Notes: generated by a model from the sequence alone, not told the origin. Positions 11,726 to 23,919 are shown, counted from the first letter of the stretch. The stretch is DNA of 64,000 nt from Odontocerum albicorne (GCA_949825065.1 OX463849.1:44551307-44615306); one strand, 5' to 3'. Made by a program: numbers and translations.

Positions 11726-12210
11726 TTATATAGCGCCGTTTAGAGCGCAGACTCAGCTCAAGGGCGTTTTACCTTGGAAATCAAACCCGTCATTATCAAT
11801 AGATTAAATATATTACAAAATAAATAGTTATAGGTTGAGTATACGTATGGCAAGTTGATGCTGCAGTCATTAGTAAGGTACTTCTCCGCATCAGCATATG
11901 GAGAAAATCTACTAAGGGAAGAAGAAATCTTTGTAGATCTGCTGATATATGATAGTAACACATTCGGCTTTAGGTGAAATGTTGTGTAGGTTTGTAATGC
12001 TCATATATAATCATCAATTTTGATTAGCCCTCCCAAAACAAGTGCTTCCTAAAGCTGTACACACCACCCATATATTTAAAACTTATAGTCCAATCAATCC
12101 AGGCCAGAGAATCACCAACGGCAAAAGCCCCATCATAATACCCCACCCAATTGGATCTAACATATTCGGAGAAATCTACCTATTTATTCGATGAAGACGA
12201 AATCGACCTC
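11726..12210 (-). mobile_element. R2 retroposon-like repeat, copy 1
   Basis: One of three copies (others near 31.85 and 41.9 kb) sharing tttatatagcgccgtttag at one end, a cgcatcagcatatgg block, aacggcaaaagcccc, and ttcgatgaagacgaaa at the other end. On the minus strand it ends ggcgctatataaa followed by an ATT-rich tail, which looks like a LINE or SINE 3' terminus. No ORF. Confidence 0.6.
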
Positions 12211-12214
12211 AAAG

Positions 12215-12935
12215 AATAAATCCGAGGTAATTATACTTCGAAATTCACAATTGTCTTCACGTAATAAGTCTTATATCAACTTCGTGAAAGTCACGTTTAT
12301 AAGCCTTCCCAAACTTATTATAACCATAACATATTACTCGTAAAGATTTCTTTGTAAATCTTTCACAATTCATTTATTTTACATTTTCGATCCACATTAA
12401 TGCTCTTTTGTTCATCTTAAATGATTGACTATTGAAACATCGTTTTCAAGACTTATAGAGTTATTGAGACATTTTATACAAGAACGAATGGATAATGAGC
12501 TTAATGACATCAGTTATTATGGTATATACTAGATGAGAAGAACATATTTGATGATAAGATATTATTATATAAAGCAGCAGACAAAACAAGTATAATAAAA
12601 CTGTATATCAGGCATCGGACTGAATAATGGAGATATCTTTCATACAGAATATAACATCATTTTATTCATGAGTGCCACGGGGCAGTGATAAAATACGTTT
12701 ATATACCAAACAGAAAAAGGAAGTCTTTGTAATACAAATAAATTGAAAGGCCACAAAATATTTTGCAAAATTGTTTTTCTTTTTAAGTTATATTATATGG
12801 CAAAACGAGGTCATCAGACCAAGTTTCCGAAGAAAATCAATTTTGTTACAGGGAAAATTTTAGAAAATATTTTTCTTTATGAATGATTTCTCTCTGTAAA
12901 AAATCGCGACATTCATGGAAATTTTATTCGGAGAG
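12215..12935. other. No gene seen
   Basis: AT-rich, unassigned. Confidence 0.5.
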
Positions 12936-12939
12936 ATTG

Positions 12940-13071
12940 TTTGTTTGTCTTCTCGTCGGGAGTTTAAGGTTCAATTCTCTATGTTTGTTTGTCTTCTCTT
13001 CGGGAGTTTAAGGTTCAATTCTCTATGTTTGTTTGTCTTCTCTTCGGGAGTTTAAGGTTCAATTCTCTATG
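12940..13071. repeat. 44-bp tandem repeat, 3 units
   Basis: tttgtttgtcttctcttcgg followed by gagtttaaggttcaattctctatg, starting at about 12940, 12984 and 13028. Units 2 and 3 are identical; unit 1 differs by one or two bases. The near-identity points to recent expansion. Confidence 0.9.
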
Positions 13072-13419
13072 GCGCAAAAAAACATTCCAGTCTACTCGTA
13101 GTTAAATAATTCATTTAGTTACAATACATGTGTAGGTATTATGTTTCTACTATATGAAATGCGAGTTAAGTGCCTACTCTAGTGGCCTGAAGATTTATGG
13201 GAATGGTGAAAATATTTTCTGCCAACTGTCTACGTCCTTATGGCCGTATCACTAATCGAAGGGTAACGTCGATTAAATAATTAATTTAGTAATTTAAAAA
13301 AAAAAGGTATTTTTTGTGTATTATACTAGTTTTAAACATTCAGTTGCCTTAATATTGAAAATGTACACCTAGCAGAAAAGGCAACCAAAATCTTGCCTAT
13401 AGTCATATTAATTTGATCC

Positions 13420-13421
<2 letters not shown>

Positions 13422-13451
<30 letters not shown>

Positions 13452-13680
13452 TAGGTTTATTGATAGCAACACAGTATGAACATATTTATGTTCATTAAAA
13501 AATCACATATACTCGTATATGTCAAGATAAATATCAGACTATACGTTGAAAAGAGAAGCTATAGGTCTGGGCTCATGTCATAACATCCCCCATCCGAGAA
13601 ACAGCTCACCAATATAGGGCGAGCCCAGCCGCGAGGAAACCGTATGTTTTTCAGCCCACACCCTTGTACATGTAGATTAA
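13422..13680 (-). mobile_element. Possible retroposon 3' end with (ATT)n tail
   Basis: On the minus strand a GC-richer body, which includes the inverted pair ggctgggctc / gagcccaga, runs into tatcaataaacctatatt and then an (ATT)n tract of about 9 units. The order body, AATAAA-like signal and microsatellite tail is typical of LINE or SINE 3' ends. The family was not recognised. Confidence 0.4.
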
Positions 13681-13749
13681 GAAAAAAAAAAATAAAATAA
13701 ATATCAGAAAAAAATAAACTCATAAATATTATTCTACCTCAGATTAACT

Positions 13750-13817
13750 CAAATGGCAATGACAATTCTGTCCTAATGAAATCCATCCGAGAACTTTTAA
13801 ACTACTTTTTAAACACG
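13750..13817 (+). pseudogene. WNEV-family conserved peptide segment, copy D
   Basis: Encodes ...NDNSVLMKSIRELLNYFLN in frame, aligned with three other copies (14655, 30151, 55862). This copy is the shortest and lacks the IQHIW part. It is not recognised as a known domain; see the findings. Confidence 0.45.
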
Positions 13818-14411
13818 TTATTTGTAATTCGAAATTTGAGAAAAATACTAAAGTAACTTTACTATATTTATTGCATTACGATTTCTGGCGGGAAAGAAAT
13901 AATAATATATTCCTTTGTATAAACTATGATATATACCATAAGTGATGGTTCACAATTTATTCAATGATTGCATCAATATGCAAGAAGTATTGTATTGGAT
14001 TGTGCGGAAAGTTATTTTGTATTTTTAAGTCAAATCCAAACGGAAAAGTGCATTAAATGTACGTGGACGGTGGTTATCAGTATTTTTAGTATCTACCATA
14101 ATCAATCTTTAATGTAAAACTCTGGTGATTCCCGATTAAAGCCTTGGTTTGATCGTCACTGGTCGAAATGAGTCTTCCAGAGTGGACAGTTTTAGAGTGC
14201 TGTATCTCCAATACTGATTTTTTACATACACGATTACTTTATGTATCATTGTCATGTACAGTACATACTTTTTTTGGTTTGTGTCACATTTTTTTCCTTC
14301 GCGGTAGTATAAAAGTATCAAACAGGAAAAAACAACTTGTTTTGTCCCATCTTTAAAACGACGACCAGTAATTTGAGTAAAAATGATAAAAAAATGCGCT
14401 AAACTATACAT

Positions 14412-14579
14412 ACAGTACCCGGCGGCAAGTAATACACATCGTTTGTAGAGCGCTGTCTCTGTCATTCATAAACGTGTTCCGTCGCGATTTGTCAGTCGTT
14501 ACCGGACCGGACAGTTAGCGCATCGTGCGACAGAGACGACGCTCTACAAACGATGTGTATTACTTACCGCCGGGTACTG
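14412..14579. mobile_element. 168-bp MITE with about 51-bp inverted termini
   Basis: Both ends begin CAGTACCCGGCGG and continue yaagtaatacacatcgtttg and on to tctctgtc as a near-perfect inverted repeat around a loop of about 65 bp. The left flank is TA. The right flank is T followed by C, so the TA duplication is not intact. This is a foldback Tc1/mariner-type nonautonomous element with no coding capacity. ORFs reading through it are spurious. Confidence 0.75.
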
Positions 14580-14584
14580 TCGTA

Positions 14585-14645
14585 CCATCACGCTTTTTCC
14601 TTATCGGGGTAGACAGGGAGGACAGCATCTTGAAGTGCTCTACTA
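14585..14645 (-). pseudogene. LINE 3' terminus (WFGHVERM family)
   Basis: accatcac, then atcggggtagacaggga and gacagc, matches the terminal block of the LINE family (compare 27850-27900). The fragment lies 5 bp from the MITE end, so the MITE probably inserted at or near the LINE end. Confidence 0.5.
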
Positions 14646-14654
14646 TTAAATTTC

Positions 14655-14754
14655 AATAATAATATACATTCAGCACATTTGGAATAAAATTAGTAACGAA
14701 AACTTTGTCCTAACGACATATATTCAAGAAATGCGAAAATATCTTCTGGACAAC
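14655..14754 (+). pseudogene. WNEV-family conserved peptide segment, copy B
   Basis: Reads IIIYIQHIWNKISNENFVL followed by TTYIQEMRKYLLDN without a stop. It aligns codon by codon with copies C and A, with many third-position differences. No start codon or longer frame. Unrecognised. Confidence 0.5.
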
Positions 14755-14759
14755 TATTT

Positions 14760-15800
14760 CCTTTGATGATATGAATTTCATCAGAATTAATTAATATTTT
14801 CTTAAAATATTGGTTCACGAATATTATCATTTAATTTTCTTAAACTTTCCACGATTTCTACCGAAATAATTTGAAATATTTCATTAAATCTCCAGATTAG
14901 CTTGGTACTTGAACGTTTCAAGATATTGTCAATGATTCTCCAGAAACATAAATGTCAAATATAATTATGATATAATAAACAAAGTGAAACACTTTCTTGA
15001 TATTGACTTCTTATCAGTACCCTTATCAATTGCATCTGTCTCAATATTTCCTTCATTAGTAAGATACTTTTGGTAAACTATCTATTTCCCAATTGAATAA
15101 TTATTTAAGTGAAAAGAAGGAATTAATGTGACGTTTCCAGACTTTAATGAGGACAATTGCTATGTAGTTTAAAGTGTTCAGTTTTAATTTTAAATACAAA
15201 AAAAGAAGAAATATTGTACATAAAGAATATGAGTACTTTGCGTGAGTATTCTGCAGTTAAATACTAAAAAATATATGATTTGAAATTGTACATTTTTTCA
15301 AAACTTCCAAGTACTCGTATATTAGTCAGCCGGAGTTTCTAAGAGTTGAGATATATTTTTATTTTACTATTCAGTCTCATACTTCTTTCAGTCATAAATT
15401 CGGTTCTTAGAACCTAGACAATGAAAAAAAAATGACATGAAAAATAACCAACATAAAAGTATCAGTTGGAGCACGCGAGTAAGTTATATTGATCCGCTTA
15501 GCTTTACTACCCTAAGATAGACTTTGAGGAAAATGCATTCGTAAGGGTGCATTGTACGGAAAAAACTTTAATTTATCTCCAGTGGTATCTTGGAGAACTT
15601 GTCTGGAATAACAACTGTCGTGAGGTAGAAGCCGAGAATTTGTTACACTACATGAAAAGCGAAATTCCGGTCGGAATGTTTTCAAATGGAATTTTCTAAT
15701 ATAAAGGTTTAAGTTATTATGTACAAGGAAACGATATATACAAGTTTTACTAAATGTATTTAAAAACTGTAAATTACATACTAAGAACAAATAATTCGAT
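14760..15800. other. No gene seen
   Basis: AT-rich. One TACTCGTA at 15312. Confidence 0.5.
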
Positions 15801-15802
15801 TA

Positions 15803-15995
15803 TACACTTCCGTTGTATACAGTATAACTTGGCGGGCTTATTGTCGTATGGTGATTTATTCCAACAAATATATTAAAGAGGCTTTAAATGAAAACCTGAC
15901 TGAAAAAAAAAAACTGGATACCAATAGGAATTGAACCTGTATCTCCTGGGATATGAAACAGACGTTTTACCAACTGGACAACGGAGCTAGTAATG
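15803..15995 (-). mobile_element. tRNA-derived SINE
   Basis: The minus strand has the head ctccgttgtccagttggtaa, a B box ggttcaattcc, an A-rich middle, then the family body (cctctttaatatattt, caataagcccgcc, tatacaacggaagtg). Confidence 0.75.
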
Positions 15996-16134
15996 TATTC
16001 TAAAACAGTATTTTTTTCATATTTATAAAATCTGATCCAAGTAATACTTTAATACCTTTTAAATGGAGCACATGATTATTTTCGTACACAAGTATTTTAA
16101 TTAAACACATTATGATTAAATATAGAATTTGTGA

Positions 16135-16335
16135 ATGCTCTCAGAATTTTTCAAATATGCACAACTCTTCAACATATCCGCACTCGTGATCTGGACACGT
16201 TGAAGAGTGTAGCCGGAAGAAAACACTGAATCAATATTGTCTCCGACTCCAGTCGTTTAGTTTGGAATCACCGGAATTGACAAGTTTTTAGATATCCATC
16301 GTCGTACGCATTTTTAACATTACCGCACATTGAAA
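16135..16335 (-). repeat. R3 dispersed repeat, copy 1
   Basis: On the minus strand it shares gtgcggtaat, a tacgacgatgg block, ggtgattccaaa, a cttccggctac block, cttcaacgtgtcc and gtgcggatatgttg with copies at 30776, 58625 and 61250. It has no ORF and no recognised class, and lies 140 bp from a SINE. Confidence 0.55.
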
Positions 16336-16369
16336 ACAATACACTCATTAAAAAAACTCTTAACAATCC

Positions 16370-16485
16370 TGGTGTTTTTATTTGTTCGGGGACGTTCTGG
16401 AATTGAGCCCGCAATCGCCGCAAGTAGACTGGCAGCGTCTTACGAACTACATAAGTTAGGTCACGTAGGACGTTAATGTACTCGT
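16370..16485 (-). mobile_element. tRNA-derived SINE head, diverged
   Basis: On the minus strand tacgtgacctaacttatg resembles an A box, followed by gtaagacgctgcc and the B box gcgggctcaattcc. Only the head is clear. Confidence 0.5.
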
Positions 16486-16489
16486 ATAA

Positions 16490-19060
16490 CAATTGCCGAC
16501 AGTACTTTGATGTTTCGGTAATTTGTGAATATTTTCGGTTACAAATAAAGACCCAGTATTTTTTTTTCGTATTTGCTTAATGATTATTCCTGATTGAAAA
16601 TTGAGGACTAATTATTGATCAAGCTCCTGTGTTTTCATTTTGATAATTTTAAACATCTTAGTTTCACGAAAGTCAAATATGTGGTGTAAATGATTTGATT
16701 TAAAAAATATTTTCATATGTGGAATTTAAAAAAAAAACAACTAAAACAATCATAAGTTGTTATTGAAAATATTTAGTTGATGTTTTTTATAAGTGTTACA
16801 ATTATTTATGACCTTCTATGGCGAAGAACACCAATGGGCAAACGGCAAAAAAAAATTGCAAGAAAGAAAAAAAGAAAAGAATCACTGAAAATACAATTAT
16901 TAGAACTTATTCAATATGAATTCGATTAATGTTCAAATCCTAATAAACTTTACAGGCCTTACTAATACTTTTCCAATGAAACTAAGAACACAAATGAAGT
17001 TTGAACACGTCCAAGTATTTCAGTGAATTATGATGACTGCCTTTAATCATTTTACTAGTTAAACAAGTTTCATAAAGACACCCATTGTTTCCAATTTGGA
17101 AATGATTTCCATCAAAATATAATGAACGCATATTTAAATTGTTAACAAGTTAATGTGAAAGGGCAGGAGACTTGTAAAATTTAAAGATTTTCAATCGTGC
17201 ATTTATTTTCCAAGATCGTGCATTGTAAATTGTATCATAAAATTAACACAACGCCAATGTTCTATCACAAAACATATTTTGGAAAAAAATAATTTAAAAT
17301 ACAGCTTTAAAATATAATAACAATACATGATGAATACAAATATAAAACAAGTCTAATTACATGATTTCCTTACAATCGTTTTAACAAGAGTAAAGAGCGT
17401 GGGGAAGAGAAGCGAAGGTTTCAGTGAAAGGGATAAGTGACAAGTATGTCAAGGCGTTTATATTTTCGTTTTTTTTTTCTTAAAATCTATGTAAGGTACA
17501 TGGGTTTGTTGGTATGTTATCTAACTGAGGACAAGCTCGATTCAAACACGTCCGGTTTGACGGTTAACCTAGTACTATATACCCAATGCAGTCCCTATTT
17601 ATGAAGCTCGATTTCATTTAGTTTGTTCTGGAATACTTTGAAAAAAATAGTCTGCTGAGTCCTGATGGTCTCGGAGAGAGGTAAAATTGAATTTCAGCCA
17701 ACAGAAATGAACTAACAATAAAATTGTTAAGAAGTTTGTGTATTTCACTAAGTTTTAATTTATTAAGTTTGAGACGCGGTCATGGATATCCATATTTATT
17801 TTCAAATAAAAGTTGGTTAATAAGAGAAATTGGTAAAAAAAAAAGAGTTTAAAAAAAGCAAGTGCATTTTAGTACGGAGACTGTCAAATATATATTTTTA
17901 TTAGACATTAACATTAAAGGAATAACAATGTTCATTGATTGTCTGTATACAAATTGCTAATTTGTTTACTATTTTTATATAGCTAACAAAAATGTTCAAA
18001 AAAGTTCATTGATTACTATTTTTATATAGCTAACAAAAATGACGAATAAAATGAGTGAAACATTCAAATTCCACGTTTCAACACCCTTTATTCAGAAAAT
18101 CTGGATCTGTCAATACTCCCAGCCAAGCATCCAATAATTGCTCTCCACCGCACCCAAATCACCCTGTGTGGCACATGAGGCGAGGTTGATTGCCACGCGA
18201 GCAGAATTTCATTTCCTTTTTTGATGTTCCGTTACATTCGTAGTTGTTGATTGCCAAATCATCTCCGGTTGCCTAAATAAGCCTTACACAAAGTCACTTA
18301 AGTTAAACGTTTTGTTTGTCTATATGTTATAAATGTATTCAGTTAAACATATATTTATTGCAGTTGGAATAAGTTCATTCATTGTAGAAAAAAGCGGTTA
18401 AAAACCAAAAAAGTAACTAACCGAAAATCATTTGTATGTAAAAGACACTGTTGTGTCGTAAATTACATAAATAAATAAATATCTTCTCGTGAAACTAATA
18501 ATTTTCTGTCTTTCATAACCAAGGCGACGGGTTCATTGTAGATAGACTTTCATCAAATCGTTCAGTATGTCCAAGCCAAGCAATTTAATATGTTAAGTAT
18601 AGCTACAAATTTTTCTTTTAACAAGAATAACAAATTGAATTGATCAGTATCACCCCACTCAAAAATAGCCTCTATTGTTCTTTGTTTTGTGGAACATATC
18701 TTAAAAAATTTATTAACATAAAATGAAGGTTTTAATTTAAAATTTTGTGTTCAATTACAAAAATGTATTTAATGTTAGATTTATTTCAATTAATCACTAA
18801 ATTACACAATATTCATAGAAAACATATACGAATTCATAATTCTTTATGCACGTTATGCCTCGTGCCAATACTCAGTTTATGCCACGTGATCTTTCTTACA
18901 GTTTTTACTAACAAAATATAAAGTTTTAACAGTTTTTAATTTTCTAAAAAAAAATGAACATCAGAAGTATCCAGTAAATGAATGGGCGCTATTTCCAGTC
19001 GCATAATAACCCTACCGCATACAAATTAAAAACATTCATCTTACACAACATTACGAAATC
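16490..19060. other. No gene seen
   Basis: Long AT-rich stretch. A GC-richer island at about 18085-18290 (around ctccaccgcacccaaatcac) has no long ORF and was not recognised. It could hold a small exon, but nothing visible decides that. Confidence 0.4.
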
Positions 19061-19063
19061 ATA

Positions 19064-19093
19064 TCCAGACCTTGTTTGTGAACAAGGTCTGGA
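19064..19093. repeat. Perfect 13-bp hairpin
   Basis: tccagaccttgtt, loop tgtg, aacaaggtctgga. Not followed by a T-run typical of a transcript end; function unknown. Confidence 0.8.
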
Positions 19094-19479
19094 CAGTAAA
19101 TTACTGACTGTGTAAATTGTTTTTATTTTCGTCCATTTTTGTATATTTATTATTTAAGATACAAAATTTTTAAACAAATTTTTCGATTTTTGCCGAAGGC
19201 TAGGCCACTAATTGTTAGACGTGGGGTAAATGAATGTCTTTTTTATATACATACAAGTGACAATTTATTTTTCTACTCAACCTTATACCTTTATTAAATG
19301 CTACGTATAAGGTATTTGCAAAAAGTACTTACTATTTATGAAACTGTGTAAATAATGCCTAAGAACTTATAAAGCGCTATTTCGCAACACGAGCGCTCCA
19401 ATAATTTGTGTTAGACAGTTACTAAGCGCTAGAGCGATATATTCTGAGGGATAAATACTATACCTTAGGTTTAAAAACA

Positions 19480-19545
19480 ATTCTAGAACGTTGCGGTAAT
19501 CGAACCCTGAAATAAGCATATTAGGTCAAATTGTTGAGGAATACA
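19480..19545 (-). mobile_element. tRNA-SINE head fragment
   Basis: The minus strand carries ttgacctaatatgct and a B-box-like agggttcgattaccg. Too eroded for more. Confidence 0.35.
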
Positions 19546-19602
19546 TTTTAATTATATTACAAAAATCAATATAAAACCTATTAAAATCGCACTTATAACG
19601 CA

Positions 19603-19790
19603 TGGTCCTCCGTGGCCTAGTAGGTAAGACGCCTGTCTTACAACCTGAGAGTTGCTGTTTCGATCGCAGTTGGAACCCTTTTTTACAAGTTTTCAGTCTG
19701 TTTTTCCCTTAAGGCCTCTTTAACATATTTTTCGAAGGTGGGAAAAGATTGCCACATGGCATTAAACGCACCAGGTTATACTATAAAACC
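19603..19790 (+). mobile_element. tRNA-derived SINE
   Basis: Head cctccgtggcctagtaggta (A box), gacgcctgtctta, decayed B box tttcgatcgcag, then body ttttcagtctgtttttccct, aaggcctctttaacatattt, gattgccacatggcatt and ttatactataaaa. It lacks tRNA cloverleaf integrity, so it is not a tRNA gene. Confidence 0.8.
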
Positions 19791-20225
19791 CATAGATTAC
19801 ATTTTGCGTAACCACATTTTGAAGGGAATTTTGTTTCTATTATTTGAATAATAATTAAGATTTGCAAAACAAATTTCAAGGATAAACTCGAAACTTCCCG
19901 CTCATTTACACATTGTCGCAGCGAGTTCTGCCGATTTTGTGCGCTGTGTGTATTTATCGTGACACCCAGCACCAGGAATATATTGCAGGAGGTTGTCAGC
20001 CTCATCCTAATTCATGGGCTCCAGCAGTCGTCAAGTCTCCCTTTTAGGGAGCCAACAATCAAGTAACTCCTATTGCAAATAAAGGAAGGGAGGTACATGG
20101 TTATGGCACGAATATTACAAGAGCAGGGAGTATTGTAATTTTTCCTTTCAAGAGAAAAAAAATGATGGGTTGATTTGCTTCAGTTGTTTCGGAAAAAAAT
20201 AACCCATTTCATTTAAATATATTCC
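19791..20225. other. No gene seen
   Basis: Short ORFs only. A GC-richer patch at 19900-20040 is unassigned. Confidence 0.4.
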
Positions 20226-20230
20226 TTTTT

Positions 20231-20491
20231 TATTTATCATGCATTGTCGATTATTGTGAGATTAAAGAAGATACGAAGAACATACGAGTATTACTAATTA
20301 TACTGGATTTGAAAATGTATTTATCATGCATTGTCGATTATTGTGAGATTAAAGAAGATACGAAGAACATACGAGTATTACTAATTATACTGGATTTGAA
20401 AATGTATTTATCATGCATTGTCGATTATTGTGAGATTAAAGAAGATACGAAGAACATACGAGTATTACTAATTATACTGGATTTGAAAATG
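20231..20491. repeat. 87-bp tandem repeat, 3 near-identical units
   Basis: tatttatcatgcattgtcga starts at 20231, 20318 and 20405. The unit is 29 codons long, so a plus-strand ORF (20309-20518) reads through as a 29-residue repeat. This is an arithmetic consequence of the unit length and not evidence of a gene. Each unit holds TACGAGTA. Confidence 0.95.
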
Positions 20492-20559
20492 AATAGTCAA
20501 AGTTTAATGGTTTGCTAATTATTTTATCTTTTTTTAAATTTCATCGTTATCATGGTATG

Positions 20560-20960
20560 CCCGTATGTGAGTAGACAGAGAGATCAGATCTCCACTTTAT
20601 TATAATTTGCTGTACGTTTTCACTTCTGGCACGTCCATATATATCGTCATGCATACTCGTACTATCCTATTATGATTACAGTTTTTTTCATAAATCTTTC
20701 ATCGTTCGTTATTTCTACGTGGCCGAACCATTTCAATGATCACTTCACCATCTTAATCACGGAATCTTCTTTCAAATCACATTCTTCCCTAATGTCCTTA
20801 ATCTGTCTCTCATTAGCTCATTATATATTTGCACTTCTTCATATACTCGTACTATCATATCCTGATTTCTTTCTCTGTTCATCAAACTCATACAATCGTT
20901 CTTCTGAGGACCTACATTTCTAAAGCTTGGATATTTATTTTCGAAACTCTGTGAGGGTCC
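20560..20960 (-). pseudogene. LINE ORF 3' region (WFGHVERM family)
   Basis: The minus strand carries KWFGHVE near 20725, followed by the terminal blocks (ctctctgtctactca) at the low-coordinate end. Frames are broken. TACTCGTA interrupts the family sequence at 20844. Confidence 0.6.
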
Positions 20961-21460
20961 ACGCTTTGACACCATACAATATGAAACATAATATGTTAAG
21001 TCATCATTATTATAGCAGGAACCATAGTTAGTCGAAATTCGAATAAGAGGGATGAGCCCATAGTGAGAAAAAAAAAACCCTTTTACGATAACATTGCAAC
21101 ATTTGAATAAGAAGATAAGTCACACACCACGATAAAATCTAATGATACTTCATCCATTACCTTTATTAAACTTGCGATGGCTCCATAATAAATTACAAAA
21201 TATAAGAAAAATATTACATCGATTTATAATTCGGTCACGTATTTATCATCGGCAGCAGGAAAACAATGGACGGCAGATATATTTCTGTTGAATCACTCAG
21301 CCAAATAGTGTATCGGAAATAATTAGTGAATAATCAATTCTAATATTGTCATCAGTACCAGTACCACCCGTCTATTGTTCTCGGCGATAATTGGATGATA
21401 ATTGAGTTGACTGGACACGGGCAATAGACACTTTATTGCAGGTCTTAAAGGAAGATTCCC
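20961..21460. other. No gene seen
   Basis: AT-rich, unassigned. Confidence 0.5.
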
Positions 21461-21501
21461 CGTGCTGTGCTGTGCTGTGCTGTGCCGTGCCGTGCTGTGC
21501 T
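21461..21501. repeat. (GTGCT/GTGCC)n pentanucleotide repeat
   Basis: About eight units of gctgt/gccgt, the most GC-rich microsatellite in the window. The adjacent short ORF starting MLCCAVPCRAV is encoded by it and is not considered real. Confidence 0.9.
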
Positions 21502-21879
21502 CTTCACTCAGTCACGTGAGTCTCAGAATGGATTACGATTAAATTTCTCATTGGGTGTGTGCATGAAAACTTTAGAGATTTTACTGGTTAAGTTTCGATG
21601 GTCTGAGGAAATATATGTTATACCTAAGCATTTTTATATCGTTTTAGATTGTCATTTTATGTAGATAACGTAAATAAACGGTTTTAAGTGTCACTGTTTA
21701 TCTACCTTTTTTTTCTTTCTTTTTTTAATATTTACGAAGCTAGGAACAGGGGAGATCAAATGATTAATTTTAAGACATTATTATTGATTATCGGTAAGAG
21801 ACACTTGAGTCCTATTTTTATAGTTTATACGGAAAACGGCAAATTCTACGATTCACAATTTTACACAATTTTATAAAAA

Positions 21880-22005
21880 AGAGTTCCAGTTTGGTTTTAT
21901 TTAGGCTTCGATAACACATTTTTGGTTGGTTGGAAGATATTGACACATGGCAATACATTTGCCAGATTGTACTGCATACAAAGAAAACGTAATATTATAA
22001 TAAGT
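21880..22005 (+). mobile_element. SINE body fragment
   Basis: The body of the SINE family without the tRNA head: ttccagtttggtttta, ttggttggttggaagatatt, acatggcaata, gccagattgtactgcata. The 5' end is missing or unrecognisable. Confidence 0.6.
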
Positions 22006-22905
22006 TTTTTTGTTTAATTGATTTGCTTTCACCAAACAAAATAAACTCAATAGTGCACTCACATGAAAATAATACATTTATATGAAAGAGAATGACTACG
22101 ATGACATTTAAGTGTTGCCAACTCTAATGTATTATAAGTGATTTGAAGATACCCGTGTTTGAAGGGTCAAATAGTCTGAAGTTGTACCATATGACAGAAG
22201 AGTATTTTTTTACTGATAATTCCAACTAGAAGGCGTCAATCCTGATGTCGGCTGAGCTCATAGAATGAATCGCGTTGATGAGGCTACTTGACGAAACCGA
22301 TCCGTTTACTTGGATCGTACTTTTAGAGTGACTGATCTTATCGCACCTAGCTGTTGAAGGGATTCAAGTCATTCAAAACTTGAACTTTAAGGGATTTAAG
22401 TCACTGAGTTGTAGATACAGATTGTTTATGATTACTTTTTGACATGCCGTTTTGTGAGAGCTCTCTTAGCAATAAAATAAAATTTCCTTCATAATTCTAA
22501 AAATATTTTCTCAGAATTTTTCTTTGACGTCTACGGTCGGAAGCGCTTTTATTTTTCTAGGCGATAATTTTACAGGAAGGAAAATTCTAGATTTTGATTT
22601 TTTTTAAATTTTCCACAAACTGGTTTAAAGTCAACGAACTCGTAATATTTATAAAAATCTAGAGATTGTGGTGTTTTTTTATGTTATAAAAGTTGAAGTT
22701 TTAAATTAACGATGTGTTAATTTTAGATATGATACTTACTAACATAAAAGGAACACTTGAATTATAAAAATACCTTAATAAATGATATTAAATTGAAATT
22801 GAATAATACTTCAGTTGAAATACATAACATTTAATAATCAAATACAGACAATAGCCTCGTTTTCTGGATCTTGAACATGTCTTATTAGTAATACCACGTG
22901 ACACA
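22006..22905. other. No gene seen
   Basis: Slightly GC-richer at 22235-22410, with a short internal echo (agggattcaagtca / agggatttaagtca). Otherwise unassigned. Confidence 0.45.
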
Positions 22906-22912
22906 TGTTTTT

Positions 22913-23388
22913 GTTTGTACGAGTATAGTAACTATATCTTGTTTGTACGAGTATAGTAACTATATCTTGTTTGTACGAGTATAGTAACTATATTTTGTTT
23001 GTACGAGTATAGTAACTATATCTTGTTTGTACGAGTATAGTAACTATATTTTGTTTGTACGAGTATAGTAACTATATTTTGTTTGTACGAGTATAGTAAC
23101 TATATCTTGTTTGTACGAGTATAGTAACTATATTTTGTTTGTACGAGTATAGTAACTATATTTTGTTTGTACGAGTATAGTAACTATATCTTGTTTGTAC
23201 GAGTATAGTAACTATATTTTGTTTGTACGAGTACAGTAACTATATCTTGTTTGTACGAGTATAGTAACTATATTTTGTTTGTACGAGTATAGTAACTATA
23301 TCTTGTTTGTACGAGTATAGTAACTTTATCTTGTTTGTACGAGTATAGTAACTATATCTTGTTTGTACGAGTATAGTAACCATATCTT
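22913..23388. repeat. 28-bp satellite-like array, 17 units
   Basis: gtttgtacgagtatagtaac followed by tatatytt recurs every 28 bp from 22913 to 23361 without a slip. Variation is almost confined to one T/C position (tatattt or tatatct) and a few single changes (gtacag at 23233, tttatc, catatc). Every unit carries TACGAGTA. Strict phasing and homogeneity point to recent expansion or gene conversion. Confidence 0.97.
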
Positions 23389-23399
23389 GTACTCGTATA

Positions 23400-23915
23400 A
23401 TAAAATACATCGATAATAGGTTTGATAGATAGTGACATGTTATCCCCCAATCAAGTTCTGATTTTATTCTCACTATCTCAGCCAAGTAGTGAACTGAAGT
23501 ACAGATTTTGGAGTGCCTTTTATGAATTAAAAAAAATGTTTTTGTAGTATTGTACTTCAAAACCATGTAACATAAGTATCATAAAAATACGAAATACAGG
23601 ATGGGAAACATAATATTTCTATTTCCAAATTTTGTATTGATGAAGCAATGACATTTTTGTTGATACATTATTCATGTTTGAATATTTACTCTTTACTCTT
23701 ATCTTAGAAGACTATGCGTCTTTATTTCTTCTGAATAAAATCTTGGTCTTGAGTTCAGAAGATCTGATATATGTCTATTAATTATTTGGTGGCAAAAGTC
23801 AAATTAATTGTAAAGATGAAGTTAATTTTTTAAATCAACTGTACTCAACCCATTTCTGAAACGTGTTCTTTCAATTTGATGGTATGCTCAACGCATGGGG
23901 GATGAAAATTAGATT
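23400..23915. other. No gene seen
   Basis: AT-rich, unassigned. The minus-strand ORF here starts in unique sequence and runs into the 28-bp array. Confidence 0.5.
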
Positions 23916-23919
23916 TACA

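Noticed and set aside
19064..19093. microRNA precursor
   Set aside because: The stem is only 13 bp with a 4-base loop, too short for a pre-miRNA.
21467..21664. 65-codon ORF starting MLCCAVPCRAV
   Set aside because: Its start is encoded by a pentanucleotide microsatellite, and no domain follows.
22913..23388. CRISPR-like array
   Set aside because: Units are directly abutting with no unique spacers, and the DNA is animal nuclear sequence.
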